DNA from: Bacillota bacterium
GTDB taxonomy: Bacteria; Bacillota; Clostridia; Lachnospirales; Lachnospiraceae
DNA: 64,000 nucleotides
Assembly: GCA_023392615.1 (NCBI GenBank)
Contig: JAEVYT010000030.1
Coordinates: 558,001 to 622,000, forward strand
Direction of reading: 5' to 3'
Positions 34,152 through 42,915 of the stretch are shown in pieces. Under the pieces are notes generated by a model. That model did not search any database, was not told where the DNA came from, and saw only the letters and a program-made list of their open reading frames with translations. Numbering within the stretch: position 1 is the first letter of the stretch; every line of letters starts with the position of its first letter. A program made the translations under genes and the position numbers.

Positions 34152-35369
34152 ATGATGACTTTAGACAGATTTGAGGAAGCGACAGAAGCGGTGAAAAAGG
34201 TGATTCTCCGCACAGAACTAGTGTACAGCGATTATTTTTCTGATTGTACCGGTAACAAAGTGTACTTAAAGCCCGAGAATATGCAGTTCACCGGTGCTTA
34301 CAAAGTAAGGGGCGCTTACTATAAAATTAGTACTATGTCCAAGGAAGAGAGAAAACGCGGCTTAATTACAGCCTCCGCTGGTAACCATGCACAGGGTGTT
34401 GCTTATGCAGCAAAGCTTTATGGTGCGAAGGCGGTTATTGTGATGCCTTCCACAACTCCGCTAATCAAGGTGAATCGCACCAAAAGCTATGGGGCAGAGG
34501 TAATCCTTTATGGCAATGTCTATGATGAAGCTTGTCAGCATGCATTAAAGCTGGCAGAGGAAAACGGCTATACGTTCATTCACCCGTTTAATGACGAGAC
34601 GGTAGCAACCGGTCAAGGTACCATTGCAATGGAGATTTTTAAGGATTTGCCGACGGTGGATATTATTCTGGCTCCGATTGGTGGTGGCGGACTACTTGCT
34701 GGAGTAGCAACCCTGGCAAAGATGTTGAATCCTAATGTCAAGATCATCGGTGTAGAGCCCGCAGGAGCAGCATGTATGAAAGCTTCGATTGCAGCTGGAC
34801 GTGTAGTAACTCTTCCTGGAGTAGATACCATTGCGGATGGTACAGCGGTAAAGACACCGGGTGATGTGGTATTCCCTTATATCCAGAAATATGTGGATGA
34901 GATTATCACAATCGAGGATAAGGAATTAATCGTTAACTTCCTTGATATGATTGAAAATCATAAAATGGTAGTTGAAAATTCCGGGTTGTTAACCGTGGCT
35001 GCATTAAAGCATTTAAAGTGCAAGAATAAGAAAATCGTATCTATCTTAAGTGGGGGCAATATGGATATCATCACCGTATCCTCAATCGTACAGCATGGTT
35101 TGATTCAAAGAGGAAGAATTTTTACGGTATCTGTGCTTCTTCCTGATAGACCGGGAGAATTGGTCAATGTGGCCTCAATCATCGCTAAGGCACAAGGAAA
35201 TATAATTCGTCTGGATCATAATCAATTTGTAAGTATAAACCGCAACAGCGCAGTGGAACTTACAATTACTATGGAGACCTTTGGAGAGGAACATAAGATT
35301 TCGATTGTTCAAGCGCTTACTGATCATGGGTATGATCCAAAGATATGCATGCCAAATAAAGTGTATTAA
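34152..35369 (+). CDS. ilvA: Threonine ammonia-lyase with ACT domain
   Basis: This 405-residue PLP enzyme deaminates threonine to 2-oxobutyrate. The PLP lysine is K51 in FTGAYKVRGA, SAGNHAQGVAYAA binds substrate and GGGGLLAGVA is the phosphate loop. Residues about 325-405 form a single ACT domain (FTVSVLLPDRPGELVNVASIIA), the layout of the short biosynthetic or catabolic form. Two consecutive ATG codons exist at 34152 and 34155; GGAGGG precedes both. No T-box leader was recognised in the 93 bases upstream. No other branched-chain genes are nearby. Confidence 0.92.
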   Translation: MMTLDRFEEATEAVKKVILRTELVYSDYFSDCTGNKVYLKPENMQFTGAYKVRGAYYKISTMSKEERKRGLITASAGNHAQGVAYAAKLYGAKAVIVMPSTTPLIKVNRTKSYGAEVILYGNVYDEACQHALKLAEENGYTFIHPFNDETVATGQGTIAMEIFKDLPTVDIILAPIGGGGLLAGVATLAKMLNPNVKIIGVEPAGAACMKASIAAGRVVTLPGVDTIADGTAVKTPGDVVFPYIQKYVDEIITIEDKELIVNFLDMIENHKMVVENSGLLTVAALKHLKCKNKKIVSILSGGNMDIITVSSIVQHGLIQRGRIFTVSVLLPDRPGELVNVASIIAKAQGNIIRLDHNQFVSINRNSAVELTITMETFGEEHKISIVQALTDHGYDPKICMPNKVY

Positions 35370-35417
35370 GCTTTGTGATATTTACATAAATTTTTAGCTA
35401 AAATTCGGCATTTTAAT

Positions 35418-35577
35418 AAGTGCTACAGGTATTTACAAAGATTGTCTGGGTTGATATAATACGAATATCTTAATATTTCTATTATTCACGGCAACGCAAT
35501 TCTTACGGAGAGTAGGAGTTGTTCTGCTATCCCAGGGGTTAAGACCTCGACATCTTTAATTCTGTAGCACTTTTTGT
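35418..35577 (+). ncRNA. Candidate 6S-like structured RNA
   Basis: AAGTGCTACAG (35418-35428) and CTGTAGCACTT (35562-35572) close a 160-base fold that ends in TTTTTG. Inside, in nested order, AAAGAT pairs with ATCTTT, CTGGG with CCCAG, and CAATTCTTAC with GTAGGAGTTG around a GGAGA loop. A small GGGGTT-type hairpin lies on the 3' side of the middle bubble. This rod with an open centre is the plan of 6S RNA, but no primary-sequence motif proves it. A TTTACA-N17-TATAAT lies within the 5' half (35432-35460), so an alternative is a shorter transcript starting near 35467. Confidence 0.4.
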
Positions 35578-35871
35578 ATATGTGAATTCATATAGAGTGC
35601 TGGGTAAACACGTATTACAAGGAATGTCTAACGAAGACATTAGCAAATTTATAAAGCGTGTATCTTGATTTCATAGAGATCTGTTTCTAATTATTTTCTA
35701 TTCATATTCCTAAGTATAATGAATAATTGATATTTGGTTAAATATTTGATGAGATTGTATTTTTATATTATATCAAGTATTTTATCAGAAAAGACATCAA
35801 GTGTCTCGATAGTATGTTAGGATAGGAATAAAGAACACGAATGAGTGAGTTTGTTTTCTTGAGTTTTTGTA
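35578..35871. other. Gene-free stretch upstream of the recA promoter
   Basis: This is AT-rich sequence with the short palindrome TGAATTCA near 35582 but no open frame, RNA signature or terminator that I can support. Confidence 0.4.
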
Positions 35872-35900
35872 TTGACAACGTTTCTAAAATAAGTTAATAT
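35872..35900 (+). promoter_or_regulatory. recA promoter
   Basis: TTGACA at 35872-35877 is followed after 17 bases by TAATAT at 35895-35900. Transcription would start near 35907, inside the SOS box next to it, and give a leader of about 55 bases. Confidence 0.75.
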
Positions 35901-35908
35901 ATCTATAA

Positions 35909-35920
35909 GAACATTAGTTC
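35909..35920 (+). promoter_or_regulatory. LexA/DinR SOS box of recA
   Basis: GAACATTAGTTC fits the Gram-positive SOS consensus GAAC-N4-GTTC exactly and lies over the expected transcription start, where LexA would block RNA polymerase. Flanking arms CGTTTCTAAAAT (35879-35890) and ATTTTGGAAACG (35923-35934) form a second, wider inverted repeat around it. Confidence 0.85.
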
Positions 35921-35960
35921 GTATTTTGGAAACGAAACTTCATTAAAAGGGAGATTAGAT

Positions 35961-36986
35961 ATGGCAAAGGATGATAAAGTCAGAGCATTAGAATCTGCAC
36001 TTGCGCAGATTGAGAAACAATATGGTAAAGGTTCCGTTATGAAGCTTGGAGATACGAGCGCGAATATGAATATCGAGACAATTCCAACGGGATCCATTAG
36101 TCTGGATGTGGCATTAGGCTTAGGTGGTGTTCCAAAGGGAAGAATCGTTGAAATCTATGGGCCGGAATCCAGTGGTAAGACAACCGTGGCATTACATATG
36201 GTATCTGAAGTACAGAAGATTGGTGGTATTGCAGGCTTTATCGATGCAGAGCATGCACTTGATCCTGCCTATGCTAAGAATATTGGAGTGGATATAGACA
36301 ATTTATATATTTCACAGCCGGATAACGGTGAGCAGGCACTAGAGATAACAGAGACGATGGTACGTTCCGGTGCAGTTGATATTATAATTGTCGATTCTGT
36401 TGCAGCTTTGGTACCGAAGGCAGAAATCGATGGTGAGATGGGAGATTCTCATGTGGGTCTCCAAGCAAGATTAATGTCTCAGGCACTTCGTAAGCTGACT
36501 GCTGTTATCAGCAAGTCGAACTGTATTGTGGTTTTCATAAATCAGCTTCGTGAAAAGGTTGGTGTTATGTTTGGTAATCCGGAGACGACTACCGGTGGAC
36601 GTGCATTAAAGTTCTATTCCTCCATTCGTTTGGATGTTAGAAGAATTGAAGCGTTAAAACAGGGTGGAGAAGTTGTAGGTAACCGAACCAGAGTAAAGGT
36701 TGTTAAGAATAAAATCGCTCCTCCTTTTAGAGAAGCAGAATTTGATATCATGTTTGGAAGGGGTATCTCAAGAGAAGGAGATGTTCTTGATTTAGCAGCT
36801 GACGCAGGAATCGTAGTGAAGAGCGGGGCATGGTATGCATATAACGATGCTAAGATTGGACAGGGTAGAGAGAATGCAAAACAATACCTTGGCGATAATC
36901 CGGCAATCTTTGCTGAGATTGAAGCGAAAGTAAGAGAGAAGTTCACTCTTGTTCCGGCCAAAGAGATTACAGAAGTATTAGAATAG
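35961..36986 (+). CDS. recA: Recombinase A
   Basis: This 341-residue ATPase forms filaments on single-stranded DNA, drives strand exchange and triggers LexA self-cleavage. Walker A is GPESSGKTT near residues 67-75; Walker B is in DIIIVDSVAALVPKAEIDGEMG. The DNA-binding loop segments SQALRKLTA and GVMFGNPETTTGGRALKFYSS are present. The C-terminal tail is short and mildly acidic. Expression is SOS-controlled according to the upstream box. A structured terminator separates it from recX. Confidence 0.98.
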   Translation: MAKDDKVRALESALAQIEKQYGKGSVMKLGDTSANMNIETIPTGSISLDVALGLGGVPKGRIVEIYGPESSGKTTVALHMVSEVQKIGGIAGFIDAEHALDPAYAKNIGVDIDNLYISQPDNGEQALEITETMVRSGAVDIIIVDSVAALVPKAEIDGEMGDSHVGLQARLMSQALRKLTAVISKSNCIVVFINQLREKVGVMFGNPETTTGGRALKFYSSIRLDVRRIEALKQGGEVVGNRTRVKVVKNKIAPPFREAEFDIMFGRGISREGDVLDLAADAGIVVKSGAWYAYNDAKIGQGRENAKQYLGDNPAIFAEIEAKVREKFTLVPAKEITEVLE

Positions 36987-37003
36987 ATTATTAAAAAGAC
37001 TGG

Positions 37004-37076
37004 CTGTCCGTAAGGAGTGGCAGGACGATGGGGCAACAACGTGCCCGTTTGTCAGCTCCGATCGGACAGCTTTTGT
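37004..37076 (+). terminator. Branched terminator after recA
   Basis: The outer stem GCTGTCCG/CGGACAGC is followed by TTTTG. Inside it are GGAG/CTCC and GGGC/GCCC stems, making a branched structure of about 70 bases instead of a simple hairpin. Read-through into recX is likely only partial. Confidence 0.8.
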
Positions 37077-37230
37077 TTCAGTTATTACAATAATAGTATA
37101 TTATCTTGTATATAATGAATTGAGGATATCGTTTAGACTAGATCATTATAATAACAAAAAGTGTAATCTTATTATGGTAGCTACAAGATAATCTTTTTTT
37201 AGTGAAGCTTGCTTTTGGAGGTTAATGATT

Positions 37231-37842
37231 ATGGTAGTAACACAATTGGAGGAGCTAGAGAAGTCCAAGTTCAAGGTTTATATCGATTACAATTATGCCT
37301 TTCTTTTGTATCGTAAGGATATTGAGCATTATGAAGTAAAAGAAGGGTGTGAGATTGCAGATTATGTTTATGATAAGATTATTGAAGATACTGTATTTAG
37401 ACGTGCAAAGCAAAAAGCGCTGGCAGTTTTAAAATTCAAGGATCGAACAGAACATGAATTAAGAGGGAAACTTTCCGATACCGGATATCCATCGGAAGTA
37501 ATTGAACGAACGATATCTTATGTAAAGGAATATGGATATTTAAGCGATGAACGCTATATTGGAGCATTTGTCAGAGACAGAATGAAAGTAAAGAGCAGAA
37601 GGGTCATAAAGACTTTATTACTTCAAAAGGGAGCGGACAAGGAGCTAGTTGCTCAAATCATGCAGGAAGAGTATGAGCAGTATGATGAAGAGGAAGATAT
37701 TGAGATGCAAGCAATCATTAAGGCTGTCTCAAAGAAGACAAAAAACAAAGATGAGCTTACTGTACAGGATAAACAGAAGATGATAGCCTCGCTTTACCGA
37801 AAAGGATTTGAACTTGATAAAATTAAAAAAGTGATATTATAA
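37231..37842 (+). CDS. recX: Regulatory protein RecX
   Basis: This 203-residue modulator binds RecA filaments and limits RecA activity. The three-helix RecX repeats are visible: FRRAKQKALAVLKFKDRTEHELRGKL, then the GYLSDERYIGAFVRDRMKVKSR segment, and a third divergent repeat near the C-terminus. The ATG at 37231 is chosen over 37225 because GGAGG (37217-37221) lies 9 bases before it. It sits about 240 bases after recA, behind the recA terminator, so its level is expected to be below that of RecA. Confidence 0.92.
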   Translation: MVVTQLEELEKSKFKVYIDYNYAFLLYRKDIEHYEVKEGCEIADYVYDKIIEDTVFRRAKQKALAVLKFKDRTEHELRGKLSDTGYPSEVIERTISYVKEYGYLSDERYIGAFVRDRMKVKSRRVIKTLLLQKGADKELVAQIMQEEYEQYDEEEDIEMQAIIKAVSKKTKNKDELTVQDKQKMIASLYRKGFELDKIKKVIL

Positions 37843-38122
37843 TATGCTTTTTGTATTAATAAAATAATAAGAGTGAGTATTATTAGGATGGATGAAGGTT
37901 CAAATATCTGTTATATAATTGTCAGAATCATCCTTGATTGTGTAACTTACCCTTGCCTTTTTAAAGTAGATAATATAATATTATATATGGCAGAATATTG
38001 AATTGAGCGTTAATATTGGCATAAACGCACATTTGCAATGAAAGACTCCGGTTACGATAGGAGAAACTCATGAAGCATGTTTCTTCCGATGCTATTAAAG
38101 ATAAGAAAATGGAGGGCTGAAA

Positions 38123-39559
38123 ATGAGCACTACAGCACAGCTGTCAGCAAGAGAAAGAATATCGTCTTTACTTGACGACAACAGTTTTGTCGAAGTCGGC
38201 GCTTTCGTCACAAAAAGAAGTACAGACTTTAATCTACAGCAGAAGGAAGCACCGGCAGATGGTGTTATTACCGGATATGGTGTGATTGAAGGAAATCTAG
38301 TTTATGTTTATAGTCAGGATTCAACTTCTTTGGGCGGATCGGTTGGCGAAATGCATGCAAGAAAAATAGCACATATTTATGATTTGGCACTTAAGGTAGG
38401 AGCACCTGTAATTGGCTTGATTGATTCGACAGGGCTTAGATTACAGGAGGCGACGGACGCGCTAAACAGTTTTGGTGAGATTTATGCGAAGCAAACACTG
38501 GCTTCCGGTATCATCCCACAGATCACTGCTATCTTCGGTAATTGTGGTGGTGGTTTGGCTGTTATGGCATCTTTAAGTGATTTTTCTTTTATGGAAGTAA
38601 ACCAGGGAAGGTTATTTGTGAATTCTCCGAATGCTTTAGCCGGCAATTATAAGGACAAGCTAGATACTGCGAAAGCATCCTATCAAGCAAAATCCGGGGT
38701 GGTTGATTACATCGGAGCTTCCGAGGAAGATGTACTTGAAAAGGTACGTGAACTCGTGGCAATCCTACCTTCCAGTAGTGAAGATAATGATTCCTATGAT
38801 GAATGTACGGATGACTTAAATCGTCTGGTGCCGGAATTTGAGGATAGTATTCTGGATGGGAAACTAGCATTAACATCCATTTCTGATGATCAATATTTCT
38901 TTGAAGTAAAAGAAGAATATGCGAAAGAGATGGTTACTGGTTTTATTCGTTTAAACGGAGCTACTGTCGGCGCAATTGCAAATCGTACTGAAGTAATTGA
39001 TGAGAACGGTGATGTTGAGGAAAAATTTGATGGAACATTAACAACAGCCGGTTGTTATAAAGCAGAGGATTTTGTTAATTTCTGTGATGCATTTAATATT
39101 CCGGTACTTACATTAACTAATGTAAATGGATATAAGGCAACCCTAGAAGAGGAAAAATCCATCGCGATTGCTTCGGCTAAGCTTACTTATGCATTTGCGA
39201 ATGCGACCATACCTAAAGTAAACTTTATCGTAGGTAAGGCATATGGTTCAGCCTATATTACAATGAATTCAAAACATATCGGTGCTGATTTGGTATTTGC
39301 ATTACCAAATGCACAAATTGGAATGATGGATGCAAATCTGGCGGCTGATGTAATGTATGAAGGTGAGGCGGGTATCGACATTAAGGAGAAGGCTGCTGAA
39401 TATGCAGCACTTCAAGCGAGTGCAGAGTCTGCAGCGAAAAGAGGATATGTGGATAGTATTATTGAGCCTGATACTGTTCGAAAACATGCAATATATTCAT
39501 TTGAAATGCTCTTCACGAAGAGAGAAACTCGCCCTGCGAAAAAGCATGGCACCATATAG
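38123..39559 (+). CDS. Carboxyl transferase (12S/MmdA-like, acyl-CoA side)
   Basis: This 478-residue enzyme of the crotonase-like carboxyltransferase family transfers CO2 between biotin and an acyl-CoA. It begins directly at SARERISSLLDDNSFVE, about 30 residues short of typical MmdA or 12S proteins. It keeps both oxyanion regions: GNCGGGLAVMASLSDFSFM in the N half and KAYGSAYITMNSKHIGADLVFALPNAQIGMM in the C half. Substrate (malonyl-, methylmalonyl- or acetyl-CoA) is not readable. It is the first gene of a four-gene biotin module and is followed after 14 bases by the OadG-like gene. Confidence 0.88.
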   Translation: MSTTAQLSARERISSLLDDNSFVEVGAFVTKRSTDFNLQQKEAPADGVITGYGVIEGNLVYVYSQDSTSLGGSVGEMHARKIAHIYDLALKVGAPVIGLIDSTGLRLQEATDALNSFGEIYAKQTLASGIIPQITAIFGNCGGGLAVMASLSDFSFMEVNQGRLFVNSPNALAGNYKDKLDTAKASYQAKSGVVDYIGASEEDVLEKVRELVAILPSSSEDNDSYDECTDDLNRLVPEFEDSILDGKLALTSISDDQYFFEVKEEYAKEMVTGFIRLNGATVGAIANRTEVIDENGDVEEKFDGTLTTAGCYKAEDFVNFCDAFNIPVLTLTNVNGYKATLEEEKSIAIASAKLTYAFANATIPKVNFIVGKAYGSAYITMNSKHIGADLVFALPNAQIGMMDANLAADVMYEGEAGIDIKEKAAEYAALQASAESAAKRGYVDSIIEPDTVRKHAIYSFEMLFTKRETRPAKKHGTI

Positions 39560-39573
39560 AATGAGGTGAGATT

Positions 39574-39936
39574 ATGGGAATAGTTCAACAAGGAATAATC
39601 AACCGGACAATGCTTCTCTCAAGTGATTCCATAAACAAATATATTAATATCAATACATTATTCGGACTTGTTATCGGAATGGTAGTATTACTACTGATTG
39701 TATTGGCTTATTTGATTAGTATACGGTCACATTTGGTGAAAAATTCCCCGGTTAATTCAAACAATTATACTAACTCAGTTGATAACGCAATTACACAAAT
39801 CGTTAACAATGAGAAGGAAGAACTGGTTGATGATTGTGAATTAGTAGCTGTTATTACAGCGGCTATACAAGCTTCAATGGGTGACGAAGTTCCGGCAGGT
39901 GGATTTGTAGTTCGATCCATCCGTAAGGCAAGATAA
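39574..39936 (+). CDS. OadG-like small membrane subunit
   Basis: This 120-residue protein has a single transmembrane helix (about residues 30-50, LFGLVIGMVVLLLIVLAYLI) and a cytoplasmic tail ending AIQASMGDEVPAGGFVVRSIRKAR. That layout is typical of the gamma subunit of sodium-pump decarboxylases, which holds the soluble carboxyltransferase against the membrane beta subunit. The N-terminal extension before the helix is longer than usual. The beta subunit gene is not present in the window. GAGGTGAG precedes the start. Confidence 0.8.
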   Translation: MGIVQQGIINRTMLLSSDSINKYININTLFGLVIGMVVLLLIVLAYLISIRSHLVKNSPVNSNNYTNSVDNAITQIVNNEKEELVDDCELVAVITAAIQASMGDEVPAGGFVVRSIRKAR

Positions 39937-40003
39937 GAAATAGATTATAATAATATATTTAGAATGACACCTAATGGTGTAAATGAACAAGGAGGATTTC
40001 AAT

Positions 40004-40390
40004 ATGAAATATTATACAATAACCGTTAATGGAAATACTTATAATGTATCTGTTCAAGAAGGAATAGCTCAACCGGCTCCGGCTCCAGTATATGCTCCGG
40101 CACCTGTGGCAGCTCCCACATTGGCTCCCGCTCCCGCGGCAGCACCTGCGGCACCAGCGCCAGCTGGATCTGCCGGAAGTGTTAAAGTGAATGCGCCTAT
40201 GCCTGGTAAAATTATAGCTGTGAAAGCTAATATAGGTCAGGCAGTGAAAAAAGGAGAAGTAATCCTGATTCTGGAAGCAATGAAGATGGAGAATGAGATT
40301 GTATCTCCACAGGATGGTGTGGTAGCAACGATTGACGTTAGCGCAGGACAATCAGTGGAAGCCGCAGCATTATTGGCTACCTTAAACTAA
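40004..40390 (+). CDS. Biotin carboxyl carrier protein
   Basis: This 128-residue protein starts MKYYTITVNGNTYNV, has an Ala/Pro-rich flexible linker (about 20-60) and ends in a biotinyl domain with the biotin lysine in EAMKMENE. It corresponds to the 1.3S subunit of transcarboxylase or the gamma/delta carrier of sodium-pump decarboxylases. The start at 40004 follows AAGGAGG; an earlier in-frame start at 39983 is without a site. The biotin swings between the two carboxyltransferases encoded on either side. Confidence 0.95.
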   Translation: MKYYTITVNGNTYNVSVQEGIAQPAPAPVYAPAPVAAPTLAPAPAAAPAAPAPAGSAGSVKVNAPMPGKIIAVKANIGQAVKKGEVILILEAMKMENEIVSPQDGVVATIDVSAGQSVEAAALLATLN

Positions 40391-40431
40391 TTAATAGAAA
40401 TTATATTTAGATTAATAGGAGGTAGAGAGTA

Positions 40432-41844
40432 ATGGCAGAACAATTAAAAAGACCGGTTAAAATAACCGAAACCATATTACGTGACGCTCACCAATCCTTA
40501 ATAGCAACAAGAATGACTACGGAAGAGATGCTTCCTATTCTTGAGACTATGGATAAAGTAGGTTATCACGCAGTAGAATGTTGGGGTGGTGCGACCTTTG
40601 ATGCATCCCTGCGTTTTCTAAAAGAAGATCCGTGGGAAAGACTTAGAAAGATTAGAAAAGGATTTAAGAACACAAAACTTCAGATGCTGTTCCGTGGTCA
40701 GAATATCTTAGGATATCGCCATTATGCAGATGATGTAGTTGAATACTTTGTTCAAAAATCAATTGCTAACGGAATTGATATCATTCGTATCTTTGATGCG
40801 TTAAATGATATTCGTAATCTGGAATGTGCTGTTAAGGCAACCAATAAAGAGAATGGTCACGCACAAATTGCGATATCCTATACATTAGGTGATGCATACA
40901 CTCCAGAATACTATATGAATATGGCAAAGAGAATTGAAGAGCTTGGGGCATCTTCAATCTGTATTAAGGATATGGCCGGATTATTGGTTCCATATGAGGC
41001 AACAAATCTAATCACTGCATTAAAATCGGCAGTAAACATTCCGATTGACCTCCATACACACTATACCAGTGGTGTTGGCGGTATGACTTATTTGAAAGCG
41101 GTGGAGGCAGGCTGCGATATCATTGATACAGCAATGTCACCGTTTGCAATGGGAACAAGCCAGCCTGCTACTGAGGTTATGGTAGAAACCTTTAAAGGAA
41201 CACCTTATGATACCGGTTATGATCAGAATGTATTAGCTGAAATCGCAGATTATTTCAGACCAATTCGTGATAAAGCATTATCCTCCGGTTTGTTAAATCC
41301 AAAGGTAATGGGCGTAGATATAAAGACGCTTTTATATCAGGTTCCGGGCGGTATGTTATCCAATCTGGTATCCCAGCTTAAGGAGGCAAAACAAGAGGAT
41401 AAATATTATGAGGTTTTAAAAGAAGTTCCTAGAGTTCGTAAGGACTTTGGTGAGCCTCCGCTTGTTACTCCTTCCAGTCAAATTGTAGGAACACAGGCAG
41501 TTTTAAATGTGCTTGCAGGAGAGCGTTACAAGATGGTGACGAAAGAAACCAAAGCAATTCTTGCTGGAGAATATGGTCAAACCGTGAAGCCTTTTGATAC
41601 TGAAGTTCAAAAGAAGGTAATCGGAGATAAAACTCCAATCACTTGCCGTCCTGCTGATTTGATCGAGCCGGAACTTCATAAGATAGAAGCGGAGATCGCT
41701 GATTGGAAAGAACAAGATGAGGATGTATTATCCTATGCATTATTCCCTCAGGTAGCAATGGATTTCTTCAAATATCGTAAAGCTCAGAAGACTGGGGTAG
41801 ATGTAACACTCGCAGATAAAGCAAATCAAGCATACCCTGTATAA
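40432..41844 (+). CDS. Oxaloacetate/pyruvate carboxyltransferase (5S/OadA-like)
   Basis: This 470-residue TIM-barrel carboxyltransferase moves CO2 between biotin and pyruvate or oxaloacetate. Signatures are ETILRDAHQSLIATRM, IIRIFDALND, the carbamylated lysine K179 in CIKDMAGLL, and metal ligands H208 and H210 in DLHTHYTSG. The C-terminal conserved carboxylase domain follows (LKEVPRVRKDFGEPPLVTPSSQIVGTQAV). Unlike OadA or pyruvate carboxylase it has no attached biotinyl domain; the separate carrier gene upstream supplies it. That matches the 5S subunit of transcarboxylase. Confidence 0.92.
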   Translation: MAEQLKRPVKITETILRDAHQSLIATRMTTEEMLPILETMDKVGYHAVECWGGATFDASLRFLKEDPWERLRKIRKGFKNTKLQMLFRGQNILGYRHYADDVVEYFVQKSIANGIDIIRIFDALNDIRNLECAVKATNKENGHAQIAISYTLGDAYTPEYYMNMAKRIEELGASSICIKDMAGLLVPYEATNLITALKSAVNIPIDLHTHYTSGVGGMTYLKAVEAGCDIIDTAMSPFAMGTSQPATEVMVETFKGTPYDTGYDQNVLAEIADYFRPIRDKALSSGLLNPKVMGVDIKTLLYQVPGGMLSNLVSQLKEAKQEDKYYEVLKEVPRVRKDFGEPPLVTPSSQIVGTQAVLNVLAGERYKMVTKETKAILAGEYGQTVKPFDTEVQKKVIGDKTPITCRPADLIEPELHKIEAEIADWKEQDEDVLSYALFPQVAMDFFKYRKAQKTGVDVTLADKANQAYPV

Positions 41845-42378
41845 TTAAGAAACTCTTTCTACTTAATAATAATGACTGAATAAATTCTTGAGATTTAATA
41901 CAGCGTAGTAGATAAAAATAAAGCTTTATCATGAAATGGGGATAGATTTCTTGTTTTCTTTATCTCGTAATAATAAAGTAGACATTATTTGAAAGCCATA
42001 TAAAGCCTTATACAGCCATATAAAGCTGTATAAAGCTGTATAAAGATATGTGTTAAGTGATAATTACTTAGATTTTTTAGCTGTATTTTAATTGATAATG
42101 ATACAATATACTAATAAGTACAAAACAAGGTATAAAAGACAATTTCTTTTATACCTTGTTTTTGTCCAAGAGAATATAAAAGATGCAATGTTAGGTATAT
42201 TTTTAGACTTTATGACGAATGAGTAAATCATTATTGCTAATAAAATAATAAATTTATAATATTTTTTGTTTAAAATTATAGTAATTACTATAAAAATCAT
42301 GTATAATAATTCCATCTAAGAATCACCTCGATATATTAGAATGATGTGATATCAAGTCTTTAAAAAAAGGAGTTAACA
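41845..42378. other. Gene-free stretch with short repeats
   Basis: The 534 bases hold several copies of TATAAAGC-type repeats (41994-42050), including GCTGTATAAA twice and the inverted pair TTATACAGC/GCTGTATAA, and a strong bidirectional terminator (42122-42165). A minus-strand frame at 42088-42315 is not accepted as a gene because it runs through the terminator. Confidence 0.5.
42122..42165. terminator. Bidirectional terminator with a 17-bp perfect stem
   Basis: AAAACAAGGTATAAAAG (42122-42138) pairs perfectly with CTTTTATACCTTGTTTT (42146-42162) around a 7-base loop. T-rich runs lie at the 3' side on both strands. Confidence 0.92.
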
Positions 42379-42858
42379 ATGCCGATTCTTAACAATAGCG
42401 AAGGGGATATCTGTTGGAATTTAGATTTGATCCAAAATGATAAAATTGATATTAACATAACTGATGCAGAGACACAGACTAGTATACCGTTTTATTTTAG
42501 TTTGATTGTCAGAGATAAGAAATACGAATTTCAAGAAAATAAAACGTATTTTCAAGAGGACGAGATAAGTATAATTGCTAACGGATTAAATAATATTATA
42601 CGCAGTATAAAAGATGTAAGTGGTGAAGCCACCCAAGTACAGAGATTTGAGCCTTTCTATTACATTTGTGATAAGTCATTATTTGAATTTAAAATATATG
42701 ATGTTGGTAATAATCAAGTTGAAGTTGAGTTATGGTTAAATTCGAAATATGTCACAAAGTATGTTTATGATAACGGAATTACCTTTCAAGTGGGAATTGA
42801 GGAGCTCGAGGATTTTTCGAAGGGACTTGAGGAACAATACAGAAAAGTTCTAGGTTGA
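42379..42858 (+). CDS. Hypothetical protein
   Basis: This 159-residue acidic soluble protein has the appearance of alternating beta strands followed by a C-terminal helix (GIEELEDFSKGLEEQYRKVLG). The opening CWNLDLIQNDKIDINIT and the pairs VRDKKYEF and VEVELWLNSKYVTKYVYD suggest a small beta-sandwich. I recognise no family; small immunity-type proteins have similar shape, but there is no toxin gene beside it. AAAAAGGAG precedes the ATG. It is bounded by a terminator on each side, so it is its own transcript. Confidence 0.6.
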   Translation: MPILNNSEGDICWNLDLIQNDKIDINITDAETQTSIPFYFSLIVRDKKYEFQENKTYFQEDEISIIANGLNNIIRSIKDVSGEATQVQRFEPFYYICDKSLFEFKIYDVGNNQVEVELWLNSKYVTKYVYDNGITFQVGIEELEDFSKGLEEQYRKVLG

Positions 42859-42883
42859 TGTATGCTTATAGAAAGGCCAGTGA

Positions 42884-42915
42884 AGAAAAAACTCCTCATT
42901 ATTATCAGAGGAGTT
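42884..42915 (-). terminator. Terminator for the minus-strand gene
   Basis: On the minus strand, AACTCCTC/GAGGAGTT (8 bp, 10-base loop) is followed by six T. The hairpin overlaps the stop codon of the membrane-anchored hypothetical protein. It may also stop the convergent gene. Confidence 0.85.

Noticed and set aside
35432..35460. TTTACA-N17-TATAAT as an independent promoter
   Set aside because: It is a good match but lies inside the closed arms of the candidate RNA; it is mentioned there as an alternative, not listed as a separate promoter.
42088..42315. Minus-strand frame for a 75-residue hydrophobic protein, with GAGGTGA before its ATG
   Set aside because: The frame runs through a perfect 17-bp bidirectional terminator and is of low-complexity AT-rich composition; transcription would stop before the end of the frame.
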